Shown here: one piece after another, positions 1 through 7,892 of the stretch | Numbering within the stretch: position 1 is the stretch's first letter | How the letters are laid out: every line of letters begins with the position of its first letter | From: an uncultured Neglectibacter sp. | Lineage (GTDB): Bacteria > Bacillota > Clostridia > Oscillospirales > Acutalibacteraceae | Assembly: GCA_947647615.1 (NCBI GenBank) | Contig: CANSKS010000003.1 | Span: forward strand, 45,219 to 109,218 | Direction of reading: 5' to 3' | Length of the DNA stretch: 64,000 nucleotides | The notes under the pieces: generated by a model | What the model saw: only the letters and a program-made list of their open reading frames with translations | Databases searched by the model: none | What the model was told of the DNA's origin: nothing | Made by a program: the position numbers and the translations under genes

Positions 1-11
1 AGGAAGCTTCT

Positions 12-695
12 ATGCGCATTTTACTGGTAGAAGATGATAAACGACTGGCGGAATCGGTAAAATATCAACTGGAAAAAGAGGGCTTTACAGCCGATATCTG
101 CGAAACCGGGGACGACGGTATGCAGTGGATCTTGGAGGGGGCCTGCGACCTGGTGCTGCTGGACCGCATGCTCCCCGGTATGGACGGCCTCACTCTGCTA
201 AAAACCATACGGCAAAAGGGGATCAACCTGCCGGTGATCTTGTTGACCGCCCTGGGGGAATTAGAAGATAAAATTCAGGGCCTGGACGCCGGGGCAGACG
301 ATTACCTGGTAAAGCCTTTCGCCTTTGGAGAGCTGATGGCCCGTATCCGCAGTGTGAGCCGGCGGCCCTCTGCCTGGAAACAAAGCAAAAGCCTTTCTTA
401 CGGCGATCTTACTTTAACTCCCGGCCAAAAGCAACTAAAGGGCCCGGCGGGGATTTGTGAGCTTTCTAAACGGGAGGCCGACCTTTTTGAGGTCTTTTTG
501 AAGAATCCTGCCCAAACGCTGCCCCGCGGCACCCTTTTGCTGCGGGTTTGGGGCCCGGAAGCCGAGGTGGAAGAGGGCAACTTGGATAACTACATCCATT
601 TTTTACGGCGCCGCCTTTGCATGCTGGAAAGCACCCTGCGCATCGTCACCGCTCGTGGCATAGGCTACCGTTTGGAGGAGGGGCCTCATGTTTAA
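12..695 (+). CDS. OmpR-family response regulator
   Basis: Complete DNA-binding response regulator of the OmpR/PhoB class. The receiver domain (about residues 1-112) shows the acidic pair D8/D9, phospho-acceptor D51, switch T79 and K101 in VKPF. A winged-helix effector domain follows at about 130-222, ending in the usual GIGYRL motif. The ATG follows an AGGAAG ribosome site. The last 8 bases overlap the downstream kinase gene, so the two are almost certainly translationally coupled partners. The target genes and the signal cannot be told from the sequence, and nothing lies upstream inside the window. Confidence 0.95.
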   Translation: MRILLVEDDKRLAESVKYQLEKEGFTADICETGDDGMQWILEGACDLVLLDRMLPGMDGLTLLKTIRQKGINLPVILLTALGELEDKIQGLDAGADDYLVKPFAFGELMARIRSVSRRPSAWKQSKSLSYGDLTLTPGQKQLKGPAGICELSKREADLFEVFLKNPAQTLPRGTLLLRVWGPEAEVEEGNLDNYIHFLRRRLCMLESTLRIVTARGIGYRLEEGPHV

Positions 696-1974
696 AAAGC
701 AGCACCGGCAGCTCACCCTGTTCTGCACCCTGGTCACCGGAGGAATCTTCCTTGCCATGAGCCTGTTGTGCCTGGCGTTTTCCGAAAATGCCATTCGCCA
801 AAACCACCGTCAGGCCTTCCAAGCCACTTTGAGCTCCATGGTCTCTTACCTGGAAAACCAAACCGTGGTCACCGACCAGTGGATGGCCAAAACCGAAAAC
901 GGAGGGCGCCTGCTTTTGAACCTTTACGACAACAGCAAGCCTTTTCACTATAACACCCTTTCCGGTGGCGAAAAGAAAAAGCGCCTGTTGGAAAAGGCAC
1001 AAAAGACTGCCGCCGAAGAATATGGGCTGGATATTTTTTTGCCTTCCGCCAACGCCGTGCTTTCTCAACAGGCAAATTTTACCATGAAAGATGAAGATAA
1101 CCAGGAATATTACGGCGCCGTTATGGTCTTCCCCCGAAAAATCGGCGCTCTCAGCGCTGTGGCGGTGTACCCCCTTGCCCCGCGCGATAGAGAGATCCTT
1201 CTGCAAAGGCTGCTGTTCGCCGCGGCGGACCTGCTGGGGGTAACAGCCCTGGGAACCTTCGCCCACTTTTTCACCCGCCGCACCCTGCGCCCCATTGAGG
1301 AAAGTCGGGTAAAGCAGACCCAGTTCATCGCGGCGGCCTCCCATGAGCTACGTTCCCCCTTGGCGGTGATGCTTTCCAATTTATCTGCCCTGGAAGGAGC
1401 CGGGCCCGAAGAACAAAAGCAGTTTGAAGAAAACATTCGGGCGGAGGGAACCCGAATGTCCCGGCTTATCGACGATATGTTGGCCCTGGCCAGCGCAGAC
1501 AGCCACACCTGGAGCATGCGTGGAGAATGGACCGAAGCGGATACTCTGGCGCTGAACATTTACGAACGTTTTTTGGGCCCAGCCCGGGAAAGGGATATCG
1601 CCCTCACCGTGTCCCTTCCGGAAGGCCCTTTGCCAAAATGCTTCTGCGACGGCGGCAGGGTGGAGCAAGCCCTTTCCGTGCTGCTGGATAACGCCCTTTG
1701 CTACACGCCTCCCGGCGGGTATGTAATTTTGCAGGTGCGGGCCCTTTCGGGAAACCAAGTCAAATTCACCGTACAAGATACCGGCCCCGGCGTGCCCGAC
1801 GAAGAAAAGGAGCAGATCTTCCAGCGGTTCTACCGAGCCGATTCCTCCCGGCAAGACAAAGAACACTTCGGCCTTGGCCTCTGTGTGGCCCGAGAGATCG
1901 CCAAGCTGCACAAGGGAAAGCTCTGGGTAGAAGACGCTCTCGGCGGCGGAGCCGCCTTCCACCTGGTCATATGA
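688..1974 (+). CDS. Membrane sensor histidine kinase, partner of the preceding regulator
   Basis: Class I histidine kinase of 428 residues. A first membrane helix (about 9-29), an extracytoplasmic sensor stretch of about 135 residues and a second helix (about 168-192) precede the kinase core. The H-box ASHELRSP carries the phospho-acceptor H219. The N-box (LLDNALCYTP), G1 (DTGPGVPDEE) and G2 (FGLGLCVA) boxes form an intact ATPase domain. No clear HAMP domain separates helix 2 from the H-box. The gene overlaps the regulator by 8 bases and ends just before a strong hairpin terminator. The sensed signal is unknown. The architecture resembles compact kinases that sense antimicrobials or the envelope, but this is only a resemblance. 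Confidence 0.93.
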   Translation: MFKKQHRQLTLFCTLVTGGIFLAMSLLCLAFSENAIRQNHRQAFQATLSSMVSYLENQTVVTDQWMAKTENGGRLLLNLYDNSKPFHYNTLSGGEKKKRLLEKAQKTAAEEYGLDIFLPSANAVLSQQANFTMKDEDNQEYYGAVMVFPRKIGALSAVAVYPLAPRDREILLQRLLFAAADLLGVTALGTFAHFFTRRTLRPIEESRVKQTQFIAAASHELRSPLAVMLSNLSALEGAGPEEQKQFEENIRAEGTRMSRLIDDMLALASADSHTWSMRGEWTEADTLALNIYERFLGPARERDIALTVSLPEGPLPKCFCDGGRVEQALSVLLDNALCYTPPGGYVILQVRALSGNQVKFTVQDTGPGVPDEEKEQIFQRFYRADSSRQDKEHFGLGLCVAREIAKLHKGKLWVEDALGGGAAFHLVI

Positions 1975-1989
1975 ACCCCGCCATAAAGT

Positions 1990-2030
1990 AAGAGGGCAAG
2001 ACAGACCCCACGGGTTTGTCTTGCCCTCTT
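1990..2030. terminator. Bidirectional intrinsic terminator
   Basis: A long, nearly perfect hairpin (arm AAGAGGGCAAGACA and its complement) with a CACG-centred loop. It lies between the plus-strand kinase and the convergent minus-strand MazG-like gene, so it can serve both. Confidence 0.85.
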
Positions 2031-2065
2031 TCCCCAAAAAGACACGAAAAATAATAAAGTGGAAT

Positions 2066-2383
2066 TTACCTGTTTTCCTCAAACGCAACCGATGAAGGGT
2101 ATTTGCTTTGGCTGATAGCCGCTTTGGATTTGATCACCTGCTCTAAATCGATATCGTATAAATTCGCGATCGCCATGGCGTAGTAGATCACATCCCACAG
2201 TTCCTCATCGATGGTGCCTTTGATCTCTTGGTAATTTGGGGCCTTCTGGCCCTTTCGCATGGCACGGGAAAGCTCCCCCACCTCTTCGGAAAGCTTTAAA
2301 AAATAATCCTTAGATAATTCAGGGTGGTAATCCTTTTGCCTGATATAACTTTGCAGATATTTCACGGTAGTTTTTCCATCCAT
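2066..2383 (-). CDS. MazG-like nucleotide pyrophosphohydrolase
   Basis: Small all-alpha NTP pyrophosphohydrolase of 105 residues. It has the metal-binding pattern of the family: EEVGE at 33-37 and EELWD at 60-64, followed by a helix with D74/D76-type acids. Family members hydrolyse (d)NTPs to monophosphates and act in nucleotide-pool housekeeping. The ATG at 2383 was chosen because it follows AAAGAGGG at good spacing. The frame stays open upstream, but that part carries no family similarity. The gene is cytoplasmic and probably monocistronic, converging on the terminator near 2.0 kb. The substrate cannot be deduced. Confidence 0.8.
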   Translation of the reverse strand: MDGKTTVKYLQSYIRQKDYHPELSKDYFLKLSEEVGELSRAMRKGQKAPNYQEIKGTIDEELWDVIYYAMAIANLYDIDLEQVIKSKAAISQSKYPSSVAFEENR

Positions 2384-2595
2384 AGCAAACCCTCTTTTCA
2401 AAGCGCTCCCACACCGGGCGCGCTCATTTTTTTGCTTTACAGGATATCCTTTGAGAACTTTATCAACTTTTAGAAAATCGGGCGCACCCTGGAGAACACT
2501 TACAAAGAAACCACAGCCCGCTGAAAATCCTTTCTTTTTCAGCAAGTACTGTTGTCCAACAAAAGAAACGTAAATAGGAAGGCTTCTAAATGTCA

Positions 2596-2841
2596 TTATT
2601 GGTTTTCAGAACCGGAAAAAAGCTCTTCCAGTATTTCTTCTGCCTGGGGCTTCTTTTCGGCGGGAACAAAAATTCGCATCCGCTCCTTCACCCCCGCCTT
2701 TATCACTAGCCCAGCCCCATATACAGGCAAAGCAGTGTACGGAATGCCATTTTCTTTTAAAGCCTGGATCAGCATTTCTGCCCACATGGCTTCTTTCTCT
2801 ACCAGAAATTCATAACCGGTTTCTTGCAAATTCTGTTTCAT
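2596..2841 (-). CDS. DUF2007-type small protein
   Basis: An 81-residue soluble protein with the layout of the DUF2007 'putative signal transducing protein' family. It has an N-terminal helix pairing with a short beta segment (VYGAGLVIKAG) and ends in an amphipathic helix (QAEEILEELF). The ATG follows a strong AAAGGAG site. The family resembles PII-like folds and often sits beside housekeeping genes, but its biochemical role is not established. The neighbours (MazG-like downstream, polyamine genes upstream on the same strand) give no firm functional link. Confidence 0.7.
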   Translation of the reverse strand: MKQNLQETGYEFLVEKEAMWAEMLIQALKENGIPYTALPVYGAGLVIKAGVKERMRIFVPAEKKPQAEEILEELFSGSENQ

Positions 2842-2927
2842 TGTGAACTCCTTTCAAAACAGCAATATTTTTTTGTTTTTTACGGCATATTTGTGAGGGA
2901 AAACCTGTCGGGACAAAAACTTTCCCT

Positions 2928-4133
2928 TTAGCTTCCCAGACGGTTTTTGAAATCCTGGTAATCGAATTGGGCCAGACACTCCAAGGCGCCGTTTTCCCGC
3001 CGAACGTAAATATTGGGCAAAGGCATGCCGTTAAAGGTGTTGTTTTTGCAGGTGGTGTAAATGGCCATATCGCCAAAGGCCAGCAGTTCCCCTTGGGCCA
3101 GGGGGGCAGAAAAGCTGTAATCGCCCCACACATCTCCCGCCAGGCAGGTGGGGCCTCCCAACCGGTAGGAAAAAGAAAGTTCTCCGGGCTCGCCCGCGCC
3201 ATGGAGCGGCGGGCGGTAGGGCATTTCCAACACATCCGGAGCATGGCAGGCGGCACTGGCATCTAAAATGGCCAATCGAAAAGCTCCGTTTTTGGAAAGA
3301 TCCAGCACCCGGGTGAGCAAATAACCGGCGTTTAAGGCCCAAGCCTCCCCCGGCTCTAAATAGACCTGTACCCCCCAGGTGTTTTGGGCATAGCGGATGC
3401 AGCTTTCCAGCCGTTCCATATGGTAGCCGGGGCGAGTAATATGATGGCCTCCCCCAAAGTTCAGCCATTTCATTTTGGGCAGCAAATCCCCGAACTTTTG
3501 CTCCACCGCCTTCAAGGTAAGCTCCAAGGCGTCGGAATCCTGCTCACAGAGGGTATGGAAATGAAGGCCGTCCAGCAGCTCCAAGAGCTCTTCCCCGCCC
3601 TGTTCCTGCCATTGGGCTCGAGTAACGCCCAAGCGGCTGCCCGGGGCACAGGGGTCGTAGATGGCATGACCTTCCTGGGTGGAACATTCCGGATTGATGC
3701 GAAGGCCAAGGCTCTTTCCGGCGGCTTTAGCCTTTGGGCCATATTTTTCCAGCTGCCCCAGGGAATTGAACACAATGTGATCTCCATAGCGCAAAAGCTG
3801 TTCCAGCTCTTCTTCCCGGTAGGCGGCGGAAAAAACATGCACTTCCTTACCGGGCAGCTCTTCCGCGCCCAGCCGGGCTTCATAAAGGCCGCTGGCCTCC
3901 GTACCCACCAAAAAGGGGGCCAATACCGGATAAAGGTTAAAATTGGAAAAGGCCTTTTGAGCCAGCAGCATCTTACAGCCTGTATCGTTTGCCAGCTTGG
4001 CCAATATTTCCCCATTCCGGCGCAGCCCTTTCTCTTCCAGCACATAACAGGGCGTGGGAAGTTTCCCCAGCGCCTCTTCCAGGGGACGGCCCTCCAAAAG
4101 CCGAAAGGCCGGGTGAAGTGTTGTCTGCCCCAT
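2928..4133 (-). CDS. nspC: Carboxynorspermidine/carboxyspermidine decarboxylase
   Basis: PLP-dependent fold-III decarboxylase of about 401 residues that converts carboxyspermidine (or carboxynorspermidine) to spermidine (norspermidine). The PLP lysine is K60 in LLAQKAF. The NspC signatures HFHTLCEQ, FGGGHHIT and EPGEAW and the C-terminal CKNNTFNG block are all present. The ATG at 4133 was preferred over a TTG two codons upstream: it lies 2 bases after the stop of the dehydrogenase gene, with GGTGG in front. It is the last gene of the polyamine operon. Together with its neighbour it forms the aspartate-semialdehyde route to spermidine. Which triamine is made cannot be read from sequence. Confidence 0.92.
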   Translation of the reverse strand: MGQTTLHPAFRLLEGRPLEEALGKLPTPCYVLEEKGLRRNGEILAKLANDTGCKMLLAQKAFSNFNLYPVLAPFLVGTEASGLYEARLGAEELPGKEVHVFSAAYREEELEQLLRYGDHIVFNSLGQLEKYGPKAKAAGKSLGLRINPECSTQEGHAIYDPCAPGSRLGVTRAQWQEQGGEELLELLDGLHFHTLCEQDSDALELTLKAVEQKFGDLLPKMKWLNFGGGHHITRPGYHMERLESCIRYAQNTWGVQVYLEPGEAWALNAGYLLTRVLDLSKNGAFRLAILDASAACHAPDVLEMPYRPPLHGAGEPGELSFSYRLGGPTCLAGDVWGDYSFSAPLAQGELLAFGDMAIYTTCKNNTFNGMPLPNIYVRRENGALECLAQFDYQDFKNRLGS

Positions 4134-4135
4134 TC

Positions 4136-5395
4136 TCAATCCACCAAAGCAGGGGCGTGATCTTCCTGGTGGGGCAAACCGTATTTGCCCAGGGCTTCCA
4201 GGAACGGGTCGGGGTCAAACTCCTCTACAGTGAACACGCCGGGCTTGTTCCAGGCTCCGGTAAGGAGCATCAGGGCACCGCACATGGCGGGCACGCCGGT
4301 GGTGTAGCTGATGGCCTGGGAACCTACCTCCCGGTAGCATTCCTGGTGGTCACACACGTTATAGATATAGTAGCTTTTTTCCTTGCCGTCTTTTTTCCCC
4401 GTGAAAATGCAGCCGATGTTGGTTTTTCCCTTGGTGCGGGGGCCCAGGGTGGCAGGGTCCGGCAGCAGAGCCTTCAAAAATTTGATGGGCACAATTTCCC
4501 GGCCTTCAAAATTCACGGGCGTTGCGGAAAGCATGCCCACGTTTTCCAGGCAGCGCATATGAGTAAGGTAGCTTTGGCCAAAGGTCATGAAGAACCGGAT
4601 GCGTTTTACCTCGGGGATATTCACCGCCAGCGATTCTATTTCCTCATGGTGGAGCAGGTACATATCCTTTTCCCCTACCTGTTGGAAATTGTATTCCCGC
4701 TTGATGCTCATAGGAGGCACTTCCACCCACTTCCCGTTTTCCCAATAGCTGCCGGGAGCGCTTACCTCCCGCAGGTTTACCTCCGGGTTGAAGTTGGTGG
4801 CAAAGGCATAGCCGTGGTCGCCGCCGTTGCAGTCTAAAATATCGATGGTATCGATGGTATCGAACTCATGCTTTTGGGCATAGGCACAGTAGGCCTGAGT
4901 GACGCCCGGGTCGAAGCCGCAGCCCAAAAGGGCAGTAAGACCGGCCTTTTGAAACTTTTCCCGGTAGGCCCATTGCCAGGAATAATCGAAATAAGCGGAA
5001 AAGCCTGCTTCCCTGCAGCGCTTTTCGTAGATGGCCCGCCACTGGGGGTCGTCGATATTTTCCGGCTCATAGTTGGCGGTGTCCATGTAGTTGACACCGC
5101 AGGCCAGGCAGGCATCCATAATGGTAAGGTCCTGGTAGGGCAGGGCAATGTTCATCACCAAGTCGGGCCGATAAGACTTGATAAGGTCTATCACCTGCTG
5201 GGTATCGTCGGCGTCTACCTGGGCAGTGGTAAGCTTTGTCTTGGTTTTAGAAGCCAGCTCCTCTGCCAGCTTATCACATTTCGATTTGGTCCTGCTGGCA
5301 ATGCAAAGCTCAGAAAAGACCTGGCTCACCTGACAGCATTTTTGAATGGCCACCGAGGCCACTCCCCCGCAGCCGATCACCAATACTCTACTCAT
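4136..5395 (-). CDS. Carboxynorspermidine/carboxyspermidine dehydrogenase (saccharopine-dehydrogenase family)
   Basis: A 419-residue NAD(P)-dependent enzyme of the Lys9/saccharopine reductase family. It begins with a Rossmann motif (GCGGVAS, residues 8-14). Family members next to nspC condense L-aspartate semialdehyde with putrescine (or diaminopropane) and reduce the Schiff base to carboxyspermidine. The stop lies 2 bases from the nspC start, confirming a functional pair. An AAGGAG site precedes the ATG at longish spacing. It is cytoplasmic. A possible alternative substrate is agmatine, as in the carboxyaminopropylagmatine route described in cyanobacteria. The upstream arginine decarboxylase and agmatinase are compatible with either order of steps. 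Confidence 0.9.
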   Translation of the reverse strand: MSRVLVIGCGGVASVAIQKCCQVSQVFSELCIASRTKSKCDKLAEELASKTKTKLTTAQVDADDTQQVIDLIKSYRPDLVMNIALPYQDLTIMDACLACGVNYMDTANYEPENIDDPQWRAIYEKRCREAGFSAYFDYSWQWAYREKFQKAGLTALLGCGFDPGVTQAYCAYAQKHEFDTIDTIDILDCNGGDHGYAFATNFNPEVNLREVSAPGSYWENGKWVEVPPMSIKREYNFQQVGEKDMYLLHHEEIESLAVNIPEVKRIRFFMTFGQSYLTHMRCLENVGMLSATPVNFEGREIVPIKFLKALLPDPATLGPRTKGKTNIGCIFTGKKDGKEKSYYIYNVCDHQECYREVGSQAISYTTGVPAMCGALMLLTGAWNKPGVFTVEEFDPDPFLEALGKYGLPHQEDHAPALVD

Positions 5396-5585
5396 GTTTT
5401 TCCAACTCCTTTTCCTGATTTACAAAAAGCATATAATAGAAGCACTGAGTTCCCCTAATCGATACCGTCGTTTCCGGCTTTTAAGCGTTCCTCTCCGGAT
5501 TATACTCCCGCCGTTGAAAACAGCTCCGGCCAGGTACCATGCTCCCTCATAGCTAAGAAAGATCTCCATTTGCAAACAATAGGGT

Positions 5586-6026
5586 TTATGTATCTCTTCT
5601 AACAATTTCGGCAAGCGCTTTGTTGCGATAAACCAAATCTTCACGAAGGGAAAACCCCAATTTTTCCCAAAATTTATTGCCGTCTTCGTTTCTTTCAAAA
5701 ACCACCAGCGCCACCTTATGGATGCCTATCTGCTTTAACGCATCCAGTGCGGTATCTACCAGCTTCCGTGCAATTCCTCGCCTTCTATGCTGCGAACTTA
5801 CGGCCGTGTGGTAAATATATCCCCTTCTGCCGTCATTGCCGGCCATAATTACGCCCGCAACCTGGTTCCCGATTTCACAAACAAAACAAGTATCCGGGTT
5901 TCTTCTCAGAAACACGTCAATTCCAGCCCTGGAATCGTCGAGATTATTTAGCCCCATTCCTGCACACGAGGTCCACAGGGCATAAACCTGCTCATAATCG
6001 CCAATCCGCATTTTCCGTATTTTCAT
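5586..6026 (-). CDS. GNAT-family N-acetyltransferase
   Basis: GNAT acetyltransferase of 146 residues. The acetyl-CoA binding motif A is clear (HTAVSSQHRRRGIARKLV, Q/RxxGxA type) and is followed by a typical C-terminal FWEKLGF motif. The ATG at 6026 follows GGAGGG, whereas the frame upstream is unrelated. It sits inside the polyamine operon, 29 bases after speB and 190 bases before the dehydrogenase. A polyamine or agmatine substrate is therefore possible, but this is inference: the family is very broad and includes RimI-like protein acetylases. The 190-base gap after it contains no gene and only weak promoter-like sequence. Confidence 0.82.
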   Translation of the reverse strand: MKIRKMRIGDYEQVYALWTSCAGMGLNNLDDSRAGIDVFLRRNPDTCFVCEIGNQVAGVIMAGNDGRRGYIYHTAVSSQHRRRGIARKLVDTALDALKQIGIHKVALVVFERNEDGNKFWEKLGFSLREDLVYRNKALAEIVRRDT

Positions 6027-6055
6027 ATTGCCCTCCAACTCCCGATGTGCCAAGG

Positions 6056-6913
6056 TTAAAGCAGGGCCAGCATCAGCTCCCGCAGCACTTTGCAGGCCAC
6101 GGCAGTGGAGGCTCCGCTGGCATCTAACATAGGGGCGAGCTCGTTTACATCGGCCGCCACAATTTTGGCCTTTGCCGCCAGCTCAATGGCGGCAAGCAAC
6201 TCCGGAAAGGTGACGCCGCCGGCTTCCGGCGTGCCGGTGCCAGGAAACAGGGAAGGATCCAAGCAATCCAGGTCGATGGTAAGGTAAACGGGGGTATTCT
6301 GGGCTTTTAGGGCGGCTACCGACTCTTCCAGGCCCTGAAAGGAAAAGGTGGAAAGCTCGGTGTGCCCGGCTTTGGCAAAGCGGAACTCTTCCCGATCGCC
6401 GCTGCGAATACAGAATTGATGGATTCTCCCATCTCCCAGAAGCTCGTGACACCGGCGCATAACGCAGGCATGGCTGAGCCGTGCCCCCAAATAGTCCTCC
6501 CGCAGGTCGGCATGGGCATCGAAGTGGAGAATGTGCAGCTCCGAGTATTCTTTCACTACCGCCCGCACCGCACCCAAGGTCACCAAATGTTCCCCACCCA
6601 AAAGGAGGGGGAGCTTTCCATCTTTTAAGATTTCCGCTGCCCTGCCTTCTATCTGGCTCAGAGCCAGTTCGCTGCTTCCGAAGCAAAGCTCCAAATCACC
6701 GCTATCGAAAATGGCGTAGTCCGCCAGGTCCTTTTCCTGGTAAGGGCTGTAAGTTTCCAGCCCAAAACTTTCATGGCGCATGGCCGGAGGGCCAAACCGG
6801 GCTCCAGGGCGGAAACTGGTAGTGGAATCAAAGGGGGCACCATAAAGGACGATACTGGCGCTTTCATAGGAGGCATCACAGCCCAAAAAAGTTTCAACGT
6901 TGGGAGCTAGCAC
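6056..6913 (-). CDS. speB: Agmatinase
   Basis: Ureohydrolase of 285 residues that hydrolyses agmatine to putrescine and urea. The dinuclear manganese ligands are all visible: GGEH, the DAHAD block, and DLDCLDPSLFPGTGTPE with its D-x-D pair. Similarity to SpeB proteins begins just after the GTG at 6913, which has GGAG nine bases upstream. An in-frame TTG at 6991 would add 26 residues without family similarity. It lies downstream of speE and speA, so arginine decarboxylation feeds it directly. It is cytoplasmic. If the dehydrogenase uses agmatine, this ureohydrolase could also act later, on aminopropylagmatine. Confidence 0.92.
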   Translation of the reverse strand: MLAPNVETFLGCDASYESASIVLYGAPFDSTTSFRPGARFGPPAMRHESFGLETYSPYQEKDLADYAIFDSGDLELCFGSSELALSQIEGRAAEILKDGKLPLLLGGEHLVTLGAVRAVVKEYSELHILHFDAHADLREDYLGARLSHACVMRRCHELLGDGRIHQFCIRSGDREEFRFAKAGHTELSTFSFQGLEESVAALKAQNTPVYLTIDLDCLDPSLFPGTGTPEAGGVTFPELLAAIELAAKAKIVAADVNELAPMLDASGASTAVACKVLRELMLALL

Positions 6914-7018
6914 GGTTTTACACTCCGTTTCCTTCAAATTTTGTAAGGGCTTCTTTTCTCTCCAAGGCCCACAGGTTTCCCGCAAAGCCAATATAAAACT
7001 GGCATCGGGGCCCGACGG

Positions 7019-7873
7019 TCACTTCTCCACCTCGCAAAGCATCTCTTCCAAAAAGGCAGGCAGGCAAAAGGCGCCCAGGTGAAGGCGGGTGGTGTAATAG
7101 CGGGTGCGCAGGTTCAGGGCGTTCCAAGCGGCGGCGTCCAGGTCGTCGGTGGGGTGGTACTTTTTACTGGCAAAGCCAAACAGCCAATACCCTGCCGCAT
7201 AGGTGGGAATATGGGCCTGGTATACCCGGCTGATGGGGAAGGTGTTCACAATGCGTTTATGGCTGCGCTTCATGGCCTCGGCGTCATCGGCATAAAATGG
7301 GCTGCCCTGCTGGTTCACCATAATGCCGTCATCCTTTAAGGCGTTGTAGCAGTTGCCGTAAAACTCCCGGGTGAACAGGCCCTCGGATGGGCCGAAAGGA
7401 TCGGTGGAATCTACAATAATCAAGTCATATTTCTTTTCACAGCGGCGAATGAACTTCAAGGCGTTTTCAAAATAAATATGAACTCGACGGTCGTCCATAC
7501 GGCAGGCGTTGCTGGGCAAATAAGCCCGGCAAGCCTCCACCACCAGCTCGTCCATCTCTACCAGGTCTATACGCTCTACCCTGTCGTAACGAGTGAGCTC
7601 CCGCACCACGCCGCCGTCTCCCGCGCCGATAACTAAAATATCGGTGATTCCTTGGTGTACCGACATGGGCACATGGGTGATCATTTCGTCGTAGATAAAT
7701 TCGTCCCGTTCGGTGAGCATCACATTGCCATCCAAAGTGAGCACTCGGCCGAATTCCGGGGTTTCAAAAATATCGATACGCTGGTAGGCGCTGGTTTTGG
7801 AATAAAGCTGTTTGTTCACCCGAATGCTGTGTTTTACATCGGGCGTATGAAATTCGCTGAACCACATTTCCAT
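7019..7873 (-). CDS. speE: Spermidine synthase (aminopropyltransferase)
   Basis: A 284-residue SpeE with the expected order of motifs. There is an N-terminal beta domain (MEMWFSE), then the SAM-type site LVIGAGDGGVVREL, the acidic loop DLVEMDELVV, and VDSTDPFGPSEGLF carrying the catalytic aspartate. It transfers an aminopropyl group from decarboxylated SAM to putrescine. The ATG at 7873 starts the usual SpeE N-terminus. It lies 19 bases after speA. No SpeD (SAM decarboxylase) is encoded in the window, so the donor must come from elsewhere or this copy has another role. Length and motifs look intact. Confidence 0.93.
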   Translation of the reverse strand: MEMWFSEFHTPDVKHSIRVNKQLYSKTSAYQRIDIFETPEFGRVLTLDGNVMLTERDEFIYDEMITHVPMSVHQGITDILVIGAGDGGVVRELTRYDRVERIDLVEMDELVVEACRAYLPSNACRMDDRRVHIYFENALKFIRRCEKKYDLIIVDSTDPFGPSEGLFTREFYGNCYNALKDDGIMVNQQGSPFYADDAEAMKRSHKRIVNTFPISRVYQAHIPTYAAGYWLFGFASKKYHPTDDLDAAAWNALNLRTRYYTTRLHLGAFCLPAFLEEMLCEVEK

Positions 7874-7892
7874 TCTGCCAATGCCCCTTTCT

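Noticed and set aside
646..1344. Antisense open frame opposite the sensor kinase
   Set aside because: It overlaps the intact kinase motifs and has no features of a real protein.
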